Made by a program: the position numbers and the translations under genes. The notes beneath the pieces were generated by a model that worked only from the letters and a program-made list of their open reading frames with translations, ran no database searches and was not told where the DNA came from. Below, piece after piece: positions 27,464 through 37,500 of a DNA stretch of 64,000 nt (its first letter is position 1; the number at the start of each line of letters is the position of its first letter). Origin of the DNA: DAOUJH01 sp965116555 (GTDB lineage: Bacteria > Chloroflexota > Dehalococcoidia > Lucifugimonadales > QGNO01); the NCBI GenBank assembly GCA_965116555.1, contig OZ220698.1:620001-684000 (forward strand), read 5' to 3'.

Positions 27464-28477
27464 CTACCAGCCCCGCTCCGCCATGAATGCAATCAGGTCT
27501 GCCGTGCGGCAGGAGTAGCCCCATTCGTTGTCGTACCAACCCAGTATCTTCACCATGGTGCCGTCCATTGCCATAGTAGATAGCCCGTCCAGTATGACGC
27601 TGTGGGGATTGGAGACGATGTCGCTGCTCACTATAGGCTCTTCCGTGTACTCCAGAATGCCCTTAAGCGGTTCCAAAGCGGCTTCCTTGAACGCCTGATT
27701 CACCTCTTCCGCCGACACCTTGCGTCCCAGGTCTGCTACCAGGTCCGTGGCCGAACCGGTGGGCGTGGGGACGCGCATTGCCATGCCGTGCACCTTCCCT
27801 TGCAGTTCAGGGATGACCAGCCCGCAGGCGCGCGCCGCTCCGGTACTGGTCGGGATGATGTTGATAGCCGCAGAGCGTGCACGCCGCAGGTCTTTGTGCG
27901 CCTGGTCCAAGATTTTCTGATCGTTGGTATAGGAGTGGATGGTGGTCATCAGGCCGCGTTCCACGGTGAAGTTGTCGTGCAGCACTTTGACCATGGGGGC
28001 CACGCAGTTGGTGGTGCAGGATGCGTTGGATATGATGTTGTGGCGCTTCGGGTCGTAGTGGTCGTCGTTGACCCCCAGGACGATGGTCATGTCTTCACCC
28101 GACGCCGGAGCCGATATGACCACTTTCTTGGCCCCGCCCTGGAGATGGCCGGCGGCCTTGGGGGCGTCGGTGAACACACCGGTAGACTCTACGACGATGT
28201 CCACGCCGAAGTCGCCCCAGGGGATCTTGGCCGGGTCCCGCTCGGCCACCACGGCGATCTGGTTGCCGTCCACGGACATAGAGTCGCCGTCTGCCTCCAC
28301 ACTCCCCGGGTAGCGGCCGTAGGTGCTGTCGTACTTGAACAGGTGCGCGTTGGTCTTAGCATCGGTCAGGTCGTTGACCGCGGCGACGGAAAGGGTGTCC
28401 GGGTGACGTTCCAGTATGGCCCGCAGGACCTGCCTGCCGATCCGTCCGAATCCGTTGATGCCTACACGAGTTGTCAT
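27464..28477 (-). CDS. gap: Glyceraldehyde-3-phosphate dehydrogenase
   Basis: A 337-residue phosphorylating GAPDH. The NAD-binding start is VGINGFGRIGRQVLRA, the catalytic Cys154 lies in NASCTTNCVAP, and the partner His is in MTTIHSYTNDQ. The C-terminus has the usual WYDNEWGYSCRTADL. The ATG at 28477 has AGGAGG five bases upstream. It is downstream of eno on the same strand, separated by about 200 bp of repeat-bearing sequence, so the two may or may not be co-transcribed. Confidence 0.97.
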   Translation of the reverse strand: MTTRVGINGFGRIGRQVLRAILERHPDTLSVAAVNDLTDAKTNAHLFKYDSTYGRYPGSVEADGDSMSVDGNQIAVVAERDPAKIPWGDFGVDIVVESTGVFTDAPKAAGHLQGGAKKVVISAPASGEDMTIVLGVNDDHYDPKRHNIISNASCTTNCVAPMVKVLHDNFTVERGLMTTIHSYTNDQKILDQAHKDLRRARSAAINIIPTSTGAARACGLVIPELQGKVHGMAMRVPTPTGSATDLVADLGRKVSAEEVNQAFKEAALEPLKGILEYTEEPIVSSDIVSNPHSVILDGLSTMAMDGTMVKILGWYDNEWGYSCRTADLIAFMAERGW

Positions 28478-28575
28478 GAAGCCTCCTAGCTGCTATGTGT
28501 ACTTTACGTGCTGTTGCTTTCTCCATTCTATACCAATTCTGCAGTCCGTTCCTACGCTGGGAGAGCTTTGTAAAA

Positions 28576-28660
28576 CGCTGCGCTCAGAATGACAGCCCCG
28601 CCGTCTCTGGATTCCCGATCGGAGTCGGGAATGACGGAGGGACGCTCAGAACGACGGTGT
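28576..28660. repeat. Dispersed intergenic repeat copies and a palindrome between eno and gap
   Basis: Bases 28576-28595 carry the core CGCTGCGCTCAGAATGACAG of a short repeat seen elsewhere in the window. It is followed by a hairpin, TTCCCGA (28612-28618) with TCGGGAA (28625-28631), and then a degenerate CTCAGAACGACGG copy. The gene-free stretch 28478-28675 otherwise holds nothing obvious. The hairpin could act as an mRNA processing or termination site between eno and gap. Confidence 0.6.
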
Positions 28661-28675
28661 GGGCTCAGAAGGGGG

Positions 28676-29956
28676 TCATACGGAGAACGCCGTCCGCCCG
28701 GCGTACCGAGCCTCGTTGCCCAGCTCCTCTTCGATACGGAGTAGGCGGTTGTACTTGGCCACGCGCTCACTGCGAGCGGGTGCGCCGGTCTTGATCTGTC
28801 CCGCCCCCGTGGCTACCGCAAGGTCTGCGATGGTGGTATCTTCCGTTTCGCCGGAGCGGTGGCTGATTACGGCGCGCCAGCCGGCGTCTCTGGTCATCCG
28901 TATCGCATGCAGAGTCTCGGTGAGCGTCCCTATCTGGTTCAGCTTGATGAGGACTGAGTTGCTGGAACCTGAGTCGACGCCTCTTTGTATACGTTCCGGG
29001 TTGGTGGTGTAGAGGTCGTCTCCCACTATCTGCACGCTGTCTCCCAGCCGTTGAGTGAGCATGGCCCAGCCCTCCCAGTCGTCTTCAGCCAGGCCGTCCT
29101 CGATGCTGATGATGGGGTACGCCTTCACCCAGTCGCCGAGCAGGTCCACCATCCCTTGCGAAGAGAGACGCACGCCCTCACGCTCCAGTACATATGCGCC
29201 GTCCTGGTAGAACTCGGTGGCCGCAGCATCCAAGGCTAAGTGGCAATCGGAGCCGGGTTTATACCCAGCTTGTTCGATGGCGGTGAGCACGACTTCAACC
29301 GCGTCTCTGTTGGATGCCAGCGACGGCGCGAACCCGCCTTCGTCGCCCACGTTGGTGGACAGACCGCGGTCGTGGAGCAGGCTCTTCAGCGCCTGGTAGA
29401 CCTCCGCTCCGCAGCGCAATCCTTCGCTGAAGGAGGGGAGACCCGTGGGGACAACCATGAACTCCTGCAGGTCGGTGGAGTTGGCGGCGTGCCTGCCCCC
29501 GTTGAGGATGTTGAGCATGGGGACGGGCAGGAGCAGAGGATCGCTACCCTCGTTGAGGCGGCGATACAGCGGGACGCCGTGACTAGCGGCAGAGGCCTTG
29601 GCCACAGCCAGCGATACGCCCAGTATGGCGTTTGCGCCCAGGTTGGCCTTGTTGGGGGTGCCGTCCATGTCGATGAGACGGCGGTCTATGGCCTCTTGGT
29701 CGTCTGCGGGCAGGCCGCTGAGCGCGGGGGCAATGCGGTCGTTCACGTTGGATACCGCTTTCAGCACGCCCTTTCCCCCGAACTTAGACCTGTCGCCGTC
29801 ACGAAGCTCGATAGCCTCGTAAGCGCCGGTGCTTGCGCCGGAGGGAACAGCTGCCGTGCCCATGGAGCCGTCGTGGAGCAGGACGGTGACCTCCACGGTG
29901 GGTGATGCCCTGGAATCGAGAATCTGGCGAGCATGTATGTGTTGGATAGTAGTCAC
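28676..29956 (-). CDS. eno: Enolase
   Basis: A 426-residue enolase (2-phosphoglycerate to phosphoenolpyruvate). The N-terminal ARQILDSRASPTVEV, the central GGFAPSLASNRDAVEVV, the metal-ligand SIEDGLAEDDWEGW, and the C-terminal LIKLNQIGTLTET and SHRSGETEDTTIADLAVA are all present. The start is the GTG at 29956, which overlaps the TGA of the upstream gene (GTGA) with AGGTG just ahead. A longer open frame to 30343 lies antisense to nothing useful and overlaps the upstream gene in another frame, so it was rejected. Length is standard. Confidence 0.97.
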   Translation of the reverse strand: MTTIQHIHARQILDSRASPTVEVTVLLHDGSMGTAAVPSGASTGAYEAIELRDGDRSKFGGKGVLKAVSNVNDRIAPALSGLPADDQEAIDRRLIDMDGTPNKANLGANAILGVSLAVAKASAASHGVPLYRRLNEGSDPLLLPVPMLNILNGGRHAANSTDLQEFMVVPTGLPSFSEGLRCGAEVYQALKSLLHDRGLSTNVGDEGGFAPSLASNRDAVEVVLTAIEQAGYKPGSDCHLALDAAATEFYQDGAYVLEREGVRLSSQGMVDLLGDWVKAYPIISIEDGLAEDDWEGWAMLTQRLGDSVQIVGDDLYTTNPERIQRGVDSGSSNSVLIKLNQIGTLTETLHAIRMTRDAGWRAVISHRSGETEDTTIADLAVATGAGQIKTGAPARSERVAKYNRLLRIEEELGNEARYAGRTAFSV

Positions 29957-30462
29957 AGAGCACCTGTCCCGTTCCGTTTGGCGGCGGCTTGCAGGGCAAG
30001 CTCGACCGCTTCCTGGGGAGTTTCGGCGCGAACGATGTCTGTCTGCTCCTGGTTCTCTTTCTGCGAGATTCGCCATGTCTTCAGGCCAATCACCGTTTTG
30101 CCCTCGGCAAGGGCGTGGCCGATTTCGGACAGGGTGCCGTAGGCTCCGTCCACAGCGATCACGGCCAGTCCTGCCTTGACCACAATGGCGTTCCGGGCGT
30201 GGCCCATGCCAGTCGGGACCGGGTAGTCCACGTAGCTGTTCGCGGATTGAGGGTCGTCGCCGGGCAGCACGCCGATAGTGACGCCGCCTTCCGACTTTGC
30301 GCCGCGGCATACGGCTTCCATGACTCCGTTGAGTCCGCCGCAAACTACGACTGCGCCCCGCATAGCAAGCTCGCGGCCCACTGCTTCCGCCGTATCCACC
30401 GCCTCCCTGGAGGCGTTGTTGCCCGCGCCAATCACGGAGATGATGACTGGTTCTCTACTCAA
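29953..30462 (-). CDS. TIGR00725-family Rossmann-fold protein (LOG-like)
   Basis: A 169-residue nucleotide-binding protein. It opens with ISVIGAGNNASREAVDTA, continues with VVCGGLNGVMEAVCRGA and ends with VDGAYGTLSEIGHALAEGK. The GGxxGxM segment and the GxGT-like GAYGTLSE are those of the lysine-decarboxylase-like/LOG fold, although the classical PGGxGTxxE is altered. Biochemical role is not established, and nucleotide or phosphoribohydrolase activity is possible. It probably starts at TTG 30462, where there is no clear ribosome site. It overlaps the eno start by four bases, so it is translationally coupled to eno. Confidence 0.75.
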   Translation of the reverse strand: MSREPVIISVIGAGNNASREAVDTAEAVGRELAMRGAVVVCGGLNGVMEAVCRGAKSEGGVTIGVLPGDDPQSANSYVDYPVPTGMGHARNAIVVKAGLAVIAVDGAYGTLSEIGHALAEGKTVIGLKTWRISQKENQEQTDIVRAETPQEAVELALQAAAKRNGTGAL

Positions 30463-30465
30463 TGG

Positions 30466-30505
30466 TCACCCCCATCTCAATCTTCCCCCGTCAAGGGGGA
30501 AGAGG
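30466..30505. repeat. Dispersed repeat with C-run/G-run hairpin (family 2), copy 1
   Basis: ACCCCCATCTCAATCTTCCC followed by a CTTCCCCC / GGGGGAAG inverted repeat. The same sequence recurs at 42505-42542 with two or three changes. It sits upstream of the TIGR00725 gene start and after the MmgE/PrpD stop, and may be a short non-coding mobile repeat. Confidence 0.7.
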
Positions 30506-30536
30506 TTATGCAGAGGTATCCTATAGTAACCATTGG

Positions 30537-31928
30537 CTACGCAGTCACCGCTTCCACCAGCTCCGACACGTCCGGCATCTCCTCAACGCGGTAGATGGCG
30601 TCCAGCGCGGCCTTGATCCTGGACTCGGACAGGACGCCCTCAGCGCAGTCGGTGAACTTGGCGGCCATGCCATCTACTCCCATGGGGCGCTCAGGGGTGC
30701 CCCGCGAGGTCTCCGCTTCGCGCGATATTGTCCGGCCGTCGTTCAGTTGGATCTCTATCAGGCTCCGGATGCGGTCACTGCCTTTTGCCTCGATCTCAGG
30801 GTTGTGATAGATCTTGACCTTCTTCATCACTTCCCGCACCTCCGGTGACAGCACCACCTCATCGGTGAACTCCTGGGTGCCCGCGCGGCGCTTGAGGAGC
30901 AGTATGCCCAGGCAGAACTGAAGGCTGAACTTCGCCTCCAACTCGTTCTGGGGGTCGCTGTAGCGCAGCGGATTCAGTATGTTGTAGCCCGCGCCCATCC
31001 GCACCTCTTCTACGTCGTCCGGCTTGATATCGTTCTCCAGGATAAGGTCGAGCATGGTGTCCATGGAGGGGTGCGACAGCGAGCCGCAGGGGTACGGTTT
31101 CACCGAAACGCCGGGCCATTCCAGCGTATAGGGGTTGCCCATCCGTCCCAGCAGGCGTTCCGCGTCGACGCCGCCTCCTGTCACCTGGAAGTGGCCCCAC
31201 TGTCCGTCCAGGGCGTTGGGGTCTGCCTGATATCCGAGCGCAGCCAGCTTGGCCGCTACGATGCCGTTTTCCGCCGCAGCGCCGGCGTGATAGGGCTTGG
31301 TCATGGTGCCAAAGTTGACGCGCAGACCGGCGCTCTTTGAGGCCGCGATGCCTATGGCGAACCTGGTCTGTTCGGGTGAGAGTCCGTACAGCTTGGCGGC
31401 GGCGGTGACAGCGGCAAACACTCCCACGGTGGCCGTGGTGTGGAAGCCCTGGATGTAGTGCCGGGGGTTCATGGACTCGGCTATCTTGCATTCCACCTCG
31501 AAGCCGCCGCAGAAGGCGGTGAGCAGTTCCTTGCCGCTTGCACCCGTTTCCTGCGCCACGGCCAGAGTGGGGGCGAGGGCTGGCACGGTGGGGTGGGTGA
31601 GCAGACCGTAGATGCGGTCCGGCGTTTGAGCGAGCTGTGTGTCATCGAAGTCGTCGGCGTGACCGGCGACGCCGTTGGCGAGGGCGGCCAGCTGCGCCGA
31701 GGTGGACAGGCCGCTGCCTACCACTGAAGAGCTGCCTTCGACGTTGCTGTCGCGGATGTACTGCTGGACGATGCGCGAGCAGGCGGCGCGGCTTCCCGAT
31801 AGCATCACGGCGAAGCCGTCCACCAGGCAGCGATACAGCTCTCGCCGTACGTCCTCAGGTATCGATTCGTAGCTGAGACCCTGGATATAGTCGACGACTT
31901 CCGAGGTCAAGGTCTTTGTTTCTGTCAT
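30537..31928 (-). CDS. MmgE/PrpD family protein
   Basis: A 463-residue protein of the MmgE/PrpD fold, which includes 2-methylcitrate dehydratase, itaconate-related decarboxylase and isomerases of unknown role. Family features include CLVDGFAVMLSGS, ANGVAGHADDFDDTQ (an Asp-rich loop near the active site), HPTVPALAPTLAVAQ, GFHTTATVGVFAAV and KPYHAGAAAENG. The start is the ATG at 31928 with AGAGGAG six bases upstream; the longer frame adds 42 non-homologous residues. No methylcitrate-cycle partners are nearby, so a different dicarboxylic or amino-acid-derived substrate is likely. Confidence 0.88.
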   Translation of the reverse strand: MTETKTLTSEVVDYIQGLSYESIPEDVRRELYRCLVDGFAVMLSGSRAACSRIVQQYIRDSNVEGSSSVVGSGLSTSAQLAALANGVAGHADDFDDTQLAQTPDRIYGLLTHPTVPALAPTLAVAQETGASGKELLTAFCGGFEVECKIAESMNPRHYIQGFHTTATVGVFAAVTAAAKLYGLSPEQTRFAIGIAASKSAGLRVNFGTMTKPYHAGAAAENGIVAAKLAALGYQADPNALDGQWGHFQVTGGGVDAERLLGRMGNPYTLEWPGVSVKPYPCGSLSHPSMDTMLDLILENDIKPDDVEEVRMGAGYNILNPLRYSDPQNELEAKFSLQFCLGILLLKRRAGTQEFTDEVVLSPEVREVMKKVKIYHNPEIEAKGSDRIRSLIEIQLNDGRTISREAETSRGTPERPMGVDGMAAKFTDCAEGVLSESRIKAALDAIYRVEEMPDVSELVEAVTA

Positions 31929-32082
31929 CCTGTCTCCTCTTGCCGCCACGGTTCGACAGGCGGTCAGGGGGAGTTTATACCATGATTGCGGGGCATGGAA
32001 GGGATGCGGTTTGGGGCTTGGTGTGCTCTGTAGGGGGTGTCGGGATGGCCGCAATCAGAGATTCACCATTTCACTTCACTGA

Positions 32083-33186
32083 TCATCTGAATGCCTCAGG
32101 CCCCCAGACCTGTTTGCTACGTTCAAAGTAGGACATCAGACTGAATTTCGCGGAATGTTTACGCAGTTCAGCATGGGCAATTGCTTTGTTGTTGCCCGCG
32201 TAGGCATATTCCCCCTGAATCACAACCAGAACGTTTAAGTGGTTACGGTGATCGCGGCTCATAGCCTTGAATCCCCTCGATAACTTCGCGCCCTCCGCAC
32301 TCTCGCCTTTACCCTTGAAGTTGTCGTAGTTCATCTTGATTTCAATGCCCACCGATTCGCTCCCACCGTGCACAAATAGGTCTACACTACGGGAAGGTTC
32401 CGAAGGCGACCGATATTCCGGCAATACAGCACATTGCTTTAGGCGAGAGCGAAGTAGATGGTAGAGTTGCGCTGCAAAATCACCCTCGCATGGAAAAGTC
32501 CAGCGTCCTGTATAGTCATCTTCGTAGTTCCGCCAAAAGAAACTGTGGTACGCATCTTTGGAGTTCTCACCGTACAGCTTGAGTGTATTCTCGATGCAGT
32601 CTACGACACGCTCCCTAAGTGGGGATTTATGACTACTAATAGCCGTAGGCTTAGTGAACCTGGTGCGAATATCTGGAAAATCATGTCTGGTGAGGACTCG
32701 AATGATTGCTCCAGACTTCTGATACTTTGAGGCGAGTTCTGTTGCTACTCCACTGCTGATTCGGTGGCGATTCGCCGAAATGACATAAAGCCTTGGTACT
32801 TTACCATTATAGGAGGCGAACCTCTCTAGTTCCGTATTCAGATCGTTTGCAGTTAGAGATTTCTTCAATTCAATTGCAACTTTAGTTCCGTAATTGAATT
32901 GGTTCACGATAGTTGGGTCGCATACCACAATGTCCACAAACTTGCGTTTGTTCTTCAATCCATTTATAGCCTTTGCCTCTGCATGCAGCATACATGTTCG
33001 TGCTCCGGGCAACTTTGTTCCAAGTTTATGCCCGCCAACCTTCATTCCGTGCAGTTGGTGGAAAAGTTCATACTTAAACGCTGCCTCGGACTCGAAAACC
33101 CCACCAACAGAATAGGTTCGCGCCAACGCCTGCTTCAGAACTCCGTCGAATTCCTCAATGTCAAATTTGAAAGTGGCCGTGCTCAC
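32083..33186 (-). CDS. Protein with two PD-(D/E)XK nuclease-like modules
   Basis: A 367-residue protein I do not recognise as a named family. Two similar halves each show a nuclease-like core. The first has Asp85 in KFVDIVVCDP and Glu106-x-Lys108 in KVAIELKKSL. The second has Glu234 in the upstream helix, Asp269 in SVDLFVHGG and Glu282-x-Lys284 in VGIEIKMNYD. The spacing D-(about 20)-ExK is typical of PD-(D/E)XK enzymes, including restriction endonucleases and defence proteins. The start is the GTG at 33186, four bases after the upstream gene's stop. The gene is clearly more AT-rich than its neighbours. A role in DNA cleavage or defence is inferred, and no methyltransferase is adjacent. Confidence 0.6.
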   Translation of the reverse strand: MSTATFKFDIEEFDGVLKQALARTYSVGGVFESEAAFKYELFHQLHGMKVGGHKLGTKLPGARTCMLHAEAKAINGLKNKRKFVDIVVCDPTIVNQFNYGTKVAIELKKSLTANDLNTELERFASYNGKVPRLYVISANRHRISSGVATELASKYQKSGAIIRVLTRHDFPDIRTRFTKPTAISSHKSPLRERVVDCIENTLKLYGENSKDAYHSFFWRNYEDDYTGRWTFPCEGDFAAQLYHLLRSRLKQCAVLPEYRSPSEPSRSVDLFVHGGSESVGIEIKMNYDNFKGKGESAEGAKLSRGFKAMSRDHRNHLNVLVVIQGEYAYAGNNKAIAHAELRKHSAKFSLMSYFERSKQVWGPEAFR

Positions 33187-33190
33187 ATCT

Positions 33191-34087
33191 TTACTTTACC
33201 CGCGCTTCTATTCCGGCCAGCCGTTCGTGGACTTTGACCAGCGCCTGCGTGCCCTCGTCGCCGTTGCCGGAGGCCTCCAGCGAGGCAAAGAACTGGTTGA
33301 TCAGCGCCGTTGCCGGAAGCGTCAGCCGCATTTCCCTTGCCCCTTCCAGTATGAGGCGGAGGTCTTTCTGCTGCAGGCGGACCATGAACCCGGGAGCAAA
33401 GTCTCCCTTGATCAATCGAGGGCCCAGGTTCTGCAGCTGCCAGGAGCCCGCCGCTCCTCCCTTCACCGCTTCTATGGTGGTCTCCAGGTCGGCGCCGGAG
33501 GAGGCGGCAAAGACCATGGCCTCCGCTACGGCGTTCATGGTACCGGCCACCAGTATCTGGTTGACCAGCTTGGTGGTCTGTCCCATGCCGTTCGGCCCCG
33601 TGTGCACTATGTTCTTGCCCATGGCCTGGAATACGGGCAGGCACCTATCGAACACGCTCTTCTCGCCGCCCACCATGATGGACAGCGTGCCTTCTATGGC
33701 GCCCCAGGAGCCTCCGCTGACCGGGGCGTCCAGCATCCGTCCGCCCTTTTTCTCCACCCGTTCCGCAATGGCGCGGGTCACCGAAGGAGATATGGTGCTC
33801 ATGTCGATGAGCACGGCGTCGTGCTGGATACCTTCAATGACGCCGTTTCGGCCCAGGACGACCTCCTCCACGTCTGGGGAGTCGGTGACCATGGTTATGA
33901 TTACGGATGCTTGCTCGGAGACCTCTCTGGGGCTTGCCGCGGTAGTCGCTCCGTCTTCTGCCAGCTCCTCTGTTTTGGATGAGGTGCGGTTGTAGGCCAC
34001 GACGGGGTACCCCGCTTTGAGCAGGTTGCGGGCCATGGGAAGTCCCATGATGCCCAGCCCGATAAATCCAATCGATTCCTTTGCCAT
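33191..34087 (-). CDS. Beta-hydroxyacid dehydrogenase (3-hydroxyisobutyrate / tartronate semialdehyde reductase family)
   Basis: A 298-residue NAD(P)-dependent dehydrogenase. The Rossmann signature is GFIGLGIMGLPMARNLLKAG at the N-terminus. The substrate-binding DAPVSGGSWGAIEGTLSIM, the catalytic Lys in GQTTKLVNQ and the C-terminal LIKGDFAPGFMV are standard. The ATG at 34087 has AGGAGG about six bases upstream; an upstream frame adds 47 residues of low-complexity non-homologous sequence. Candidate substrates include 3-hydroxyisobutyrate, tartronate semialdehyde and glyoxylate. No matching pathway gene is nearby. Confidence 0.88.
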   Translation of the reverse strand: MAKESIGFIGLGIMGLPMARNLLKAGYPVVAYNRTSSKTEELAEDGATTAASPREVSEQASVIITMVTDSPDVEEVVLGRNGVIEGIQHDAVLIDMSTISPSVTRAIAERVEKKGGRMLDAPVSGGSWGAIEGTLSIMVGGEKSVFDRCLPVFQAMGKNIVHTGPNGMGQTTKLVNQILVAGTMNAVAEAMVFAASSGADLETTIEAVKGGAAGSWQLQNLGPRLIKGDFAPGFMVRLQQKDLRLILEGAREMRLTLPATALINQFFASLEASGNGDEGTQALVKVHERLAGIEARVK

Positions 34088-34125
34088 GTTGGACCTCCTA
34101 CGATGCGGAGGACACTGTAGCCGAG

Positions 34126-34158
34126 AAACGGGCAAACGGGCAAGCGGACATACGGGCA
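34126..34158. repeat. Imperfect short tandem repeat with ACGGGCAA units
   Basis: Three or four imperfect copies of an (A)ACGGGCAA-type unit occur in the 120-bp gap between the dehydrogenase and the small coiled-coil gene. A similar stretch lies at 27360-27380 upstream of the giant membrane protein. It does not encode anything and may be a short dispersed repeat. Confidence 0.5.
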
Positions 34159-34207
34159 CGGAGGCTCTGCTTGACGCAGATTGGTTGCAAGGGGTAGGGT
34201 TGCGCCG

Positions 34208-34405
34208 ATGGCTAGCGAGCAGGCACACAAGAACGAGCTGTCAGACCTGGAGCAACAGCTGAAAACGTTGCAGACTGAGCTTCACAGCGTGAAGGTAAGC
34301 CTGCGATTTCTGCATGCGGACATGAACCAGAGGCTTGAGGTCATGTTGAATGAAATTGCCAGTCTGCGGGATGTCATCGATCCGGACAGCGGTTTCAAGC
34401 ACTAA
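34208..34405 (+). CDS. Small coiled-coil protein
   Basis: A 65-residue protein starting at the ATG at 34208. Residues 10-55 form heptads of Leu and charged residues (LSDLEQQLKTLQTELHSVKV and onward), so a coiled coil is very likely. No cysteines or signal sequence are seen. It lies between a dehydrogenase (opposite strand) and mfd, with no strong ribosome site. It may be a small structural or regulatory protein. Function is unknown. Confidence 0.45.
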   Translation: MASEQAHKNELSDLEQQLKTLQTELHSVKVSLRFLHADMNQRLEVMLNEIASLRDVIDPDSGFKH

Positions 34406-34580
34406 GCCATCCCGCCCGGAGTCCCACCACACGGACAAACTAGCAATCCGCCCCTCTTCACATCCTCGCCCAGGGGCAGACGGGCAGCATGACGGGAGGC
34501 GGGCGTACCTGTTACAATCGTCGATTGAGGGCTGCGGCTTCTGCCGCCAGCCCGTTTAGGCGTTGTGGTTCGAGAAAGAC

Positions 34581-37500
34581 ATGCTGATTGGACTAACAGA
34601 GCTTCTCAAGGGCATGCCCCGTTTCCAACGGCTCAGAGAGCAGTTGGTAGATGGAAACGGGGCCGCTTCCATACTGCAGGCGGCGGCCCCGTTGCTGGTG
34701 GGTACGCTGTGGAGGGAACTGAACGCGCCGGTGCTGGTAGTTTCGCCCAGGCCGGAGGACGCTAGACGTCTCTACGACCGTCTGCTGGTCTACTTCAACG
34801 AAGACCCGGCCATCCACAGCTTCGCTGAGCTGGATGCGCTGCCCTTCGAACGGTTGGCGGTGGACAGCACCAGCATGCACCAGAGGCTTCGCGTGCTGGC
34901 ATCGCTGGCGGGGGTGTATCCGGGAGAGGCGCCGCTGGTGGTGACGTCCGCTTTGGGGCTGGCCTTGAAGACGGTAGGGCCAGAGGTATTCAAGCAGGGC
35001 GACTTCACGGTGCGCCGCGGTGAGAACGTCTCCATGGAGTCGTTGATCCAAAAGTGGACGGCTATCGGCTACCGCATGGAGAGCATCGCAGAGGCGCCCG
35101 GCCGCATGAGCAGGCGCGGCGGGATACTGGACGTGTTCCCCCCCGGAGACGCCTACCCCTCGCGGCTGGAATTCTGGGGCGACGTCGTGGAGAGCATCCG
35201 CTCCTTCGATCCCGGAAACCAGCGCTCGCTACAGCAAGTGGAGCATGTTACGGTCGCTCCGGCGGAGGAGCTGCTGCCCTCGCTGGCAGACCCGTATGAG
35301 ATTGGGGCGGCGTTCACAGGCCTGGATTTTAGTCCCCGCTCCAACAAGGTTCGGGAGCGCATGGAAGAGGAGCTTTCGCTGATGGCGGCAGGCCACTACG
35401 TGGAGGAGGCGGGCTTCTACTCCGGCTTCTTCAACCGCTCCGCTCTCCTTGAGTTCCTGCCCCGGAACACGCTGGTCGTGCTGGACGATAGCTCTCAAAT
35501 TGAGGACACGTTGCGGCAGTTCGACAGGCGCAGCTTTGAGCTGCGGGAAACGAAACGGGAGCGGGGAGAGCTGCCCGGAGGGTTCCCGTCGCCGTACTTT
35601 ACGCGGGAAGAGATAGAGGAAAAGCTGGAACGCGCCTCCAGGACGTTGCGACTCACCCGGTGGAGCGGTGGGGAGGACTCCTCCCTTCCCTTTGTTCAGT
35701 CTCCCTCTTTTTGGAGCCAGGTGCCCCTCTTCATCGCCGACGTGGAGGAGCGCCGCCGCCGTGGTGAAAGCGTCCTGGTGGTGACTCACCATGCCCAACG
35801 CCTCCACGAGATAATGGCGGAGAATGGGCTTGGGGCGAGAATCGTAGAGGAGCTGGCCGCGCCGCCGGCGCCGGGGTCGGTTGCAATCCTGCGCGGTTCC
35901 CTTTCGGAAGGATGGCTGGCTCCTGAAGAGGGAATGGCGCTCTTCACTGACCTGGAGGTGTTTGGCACGGCCAAGATGGCGCGGCTGCGCCGGCGCCGAA
36001 CGGCGTCCCACGCTCCGCTCACCGCTGAGATAGAGCCGGGTTCCTACGTGGTGCACACCGACCACGGGGTGGCGATTTTCTCCGGCACCACCGTTATGGG
36101 AGAGGGCGACTCGCAGCGGGAGTATCTGGTCCTGGATTACGCGGAGGGAGACAAGCTGTACGTGCCAACTGACCACGCCGACCGCGTTGGCCGCTACTCG
36201 GCATCGGGCGATCAGCGCCCCACGCTGACCCGGCTCGGCACGCAGGACTGGCTGCGAGCCAAGCGCCGCGCCAGGCGCTCCGTGCAGGAGATGGCCCAGG
36301 AGCTGCTTGGGCTGTACGCCCAGCGCGAGGTCACTCCGGGGATTGCGTTCGCTCCTGACACGCCCTGGGAAAGGGAGTTGGAGGATTCGTTTCCCTACGT
36401 GGAGACCCCTGACCAGGCAACCACGATAGGCCAGGTTAAGGCGGACATGGAGCAGGCGGAGCCCATGGACAGGCTAGTTGCCGGCGACGTGGGCTACGGC
36501 AAGACGGAGGTAGCCCTCAGGGCCGCGTTCAAGGCGGTGGCCGGCGGCAGGCAAGTGGCGATACTGGTGCCCACCACCGTGCTGGCGCAGCAACACTATG
36601 TCACGTTCAGCCAGCGTCTGGGCCCATATCCGATCTCGGTTGACGTGCTCAGCAGATTCCGCAGCGATAGGGAGCAGAGGGAGGTCCTGGGGAGGCTGTC
36701 GGAAGGCAAGGTGGACATCTGCATCGGCACCCACCGCATGCTGCAAAAGGACGTGATGTTCAAAGACCTGGGCCTTGTGGTTATCGACGAGGAGCACCGG
36801 TTCGGCGTCGGCCACAAAGAGAGGCTCAAAAGGATGCGCGCTCAGGTCGACGTGCTGACCCTGACGGCGACGCCGATTCCGCGCACACTTCACATGGCCC
36901 TGTCCGGAATCCGCGACATGAGCACCATGGAGACGCCGCCGGAGGAGCGCCTGCCCATAAAGACCTATGTATCGGAGCATAGCGACGAGATCGTACGCGA
37001 GGCCGTCCTTCGTGAACTGGACAGAGGGGGGCAGGTGTACTATCTGCACAACCGGATTCGCAACATGGCTTCGGTGGTCAACACTCTGATGGGTTTGGTG
37101 CCGGAAGCCTCGGTTGGCGTGGCGCACGGCCGTATGCCTGAAGAGCAGCTGGAGAAGGTGATGGACTCCTTCAGCAGGGGAGAGTTCAACGTTCTGGCCT
37201 GCACCACGATCATAGAATCGGGGCTGGATCTGCCCGGCGTCAACACGCTGATCGTGGATCGCGCCGACACCCTGGGACTTGCCCAGCTCTACCAGTTGAG
37301 GGGGCGCATTGGCAGGGGCAATCAGAGGGCGTACGCCTATTTTCTGATACCCCGCGGCCGCCGCATCACGGAGGCGGCGCAGAAGCGGTTGGAGACCATC
37401 CTCGCCGCCACCGAGCTGGGCGCCGGTTTCCGCATTGCCATGAAAGACCTGGAGATCAGGGGCGCCGGACAGCTGCTGGGCGCGGAGCAGAGCGGCCACA

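Noticed and set aside
29957..30343. Upstream extension of enolase
   Set aside because: It overlaps the TIGR00725 gene in another frame and has Arg-rich, non-homologous sequence; GTG 29956 matches the enolase N-terminus.
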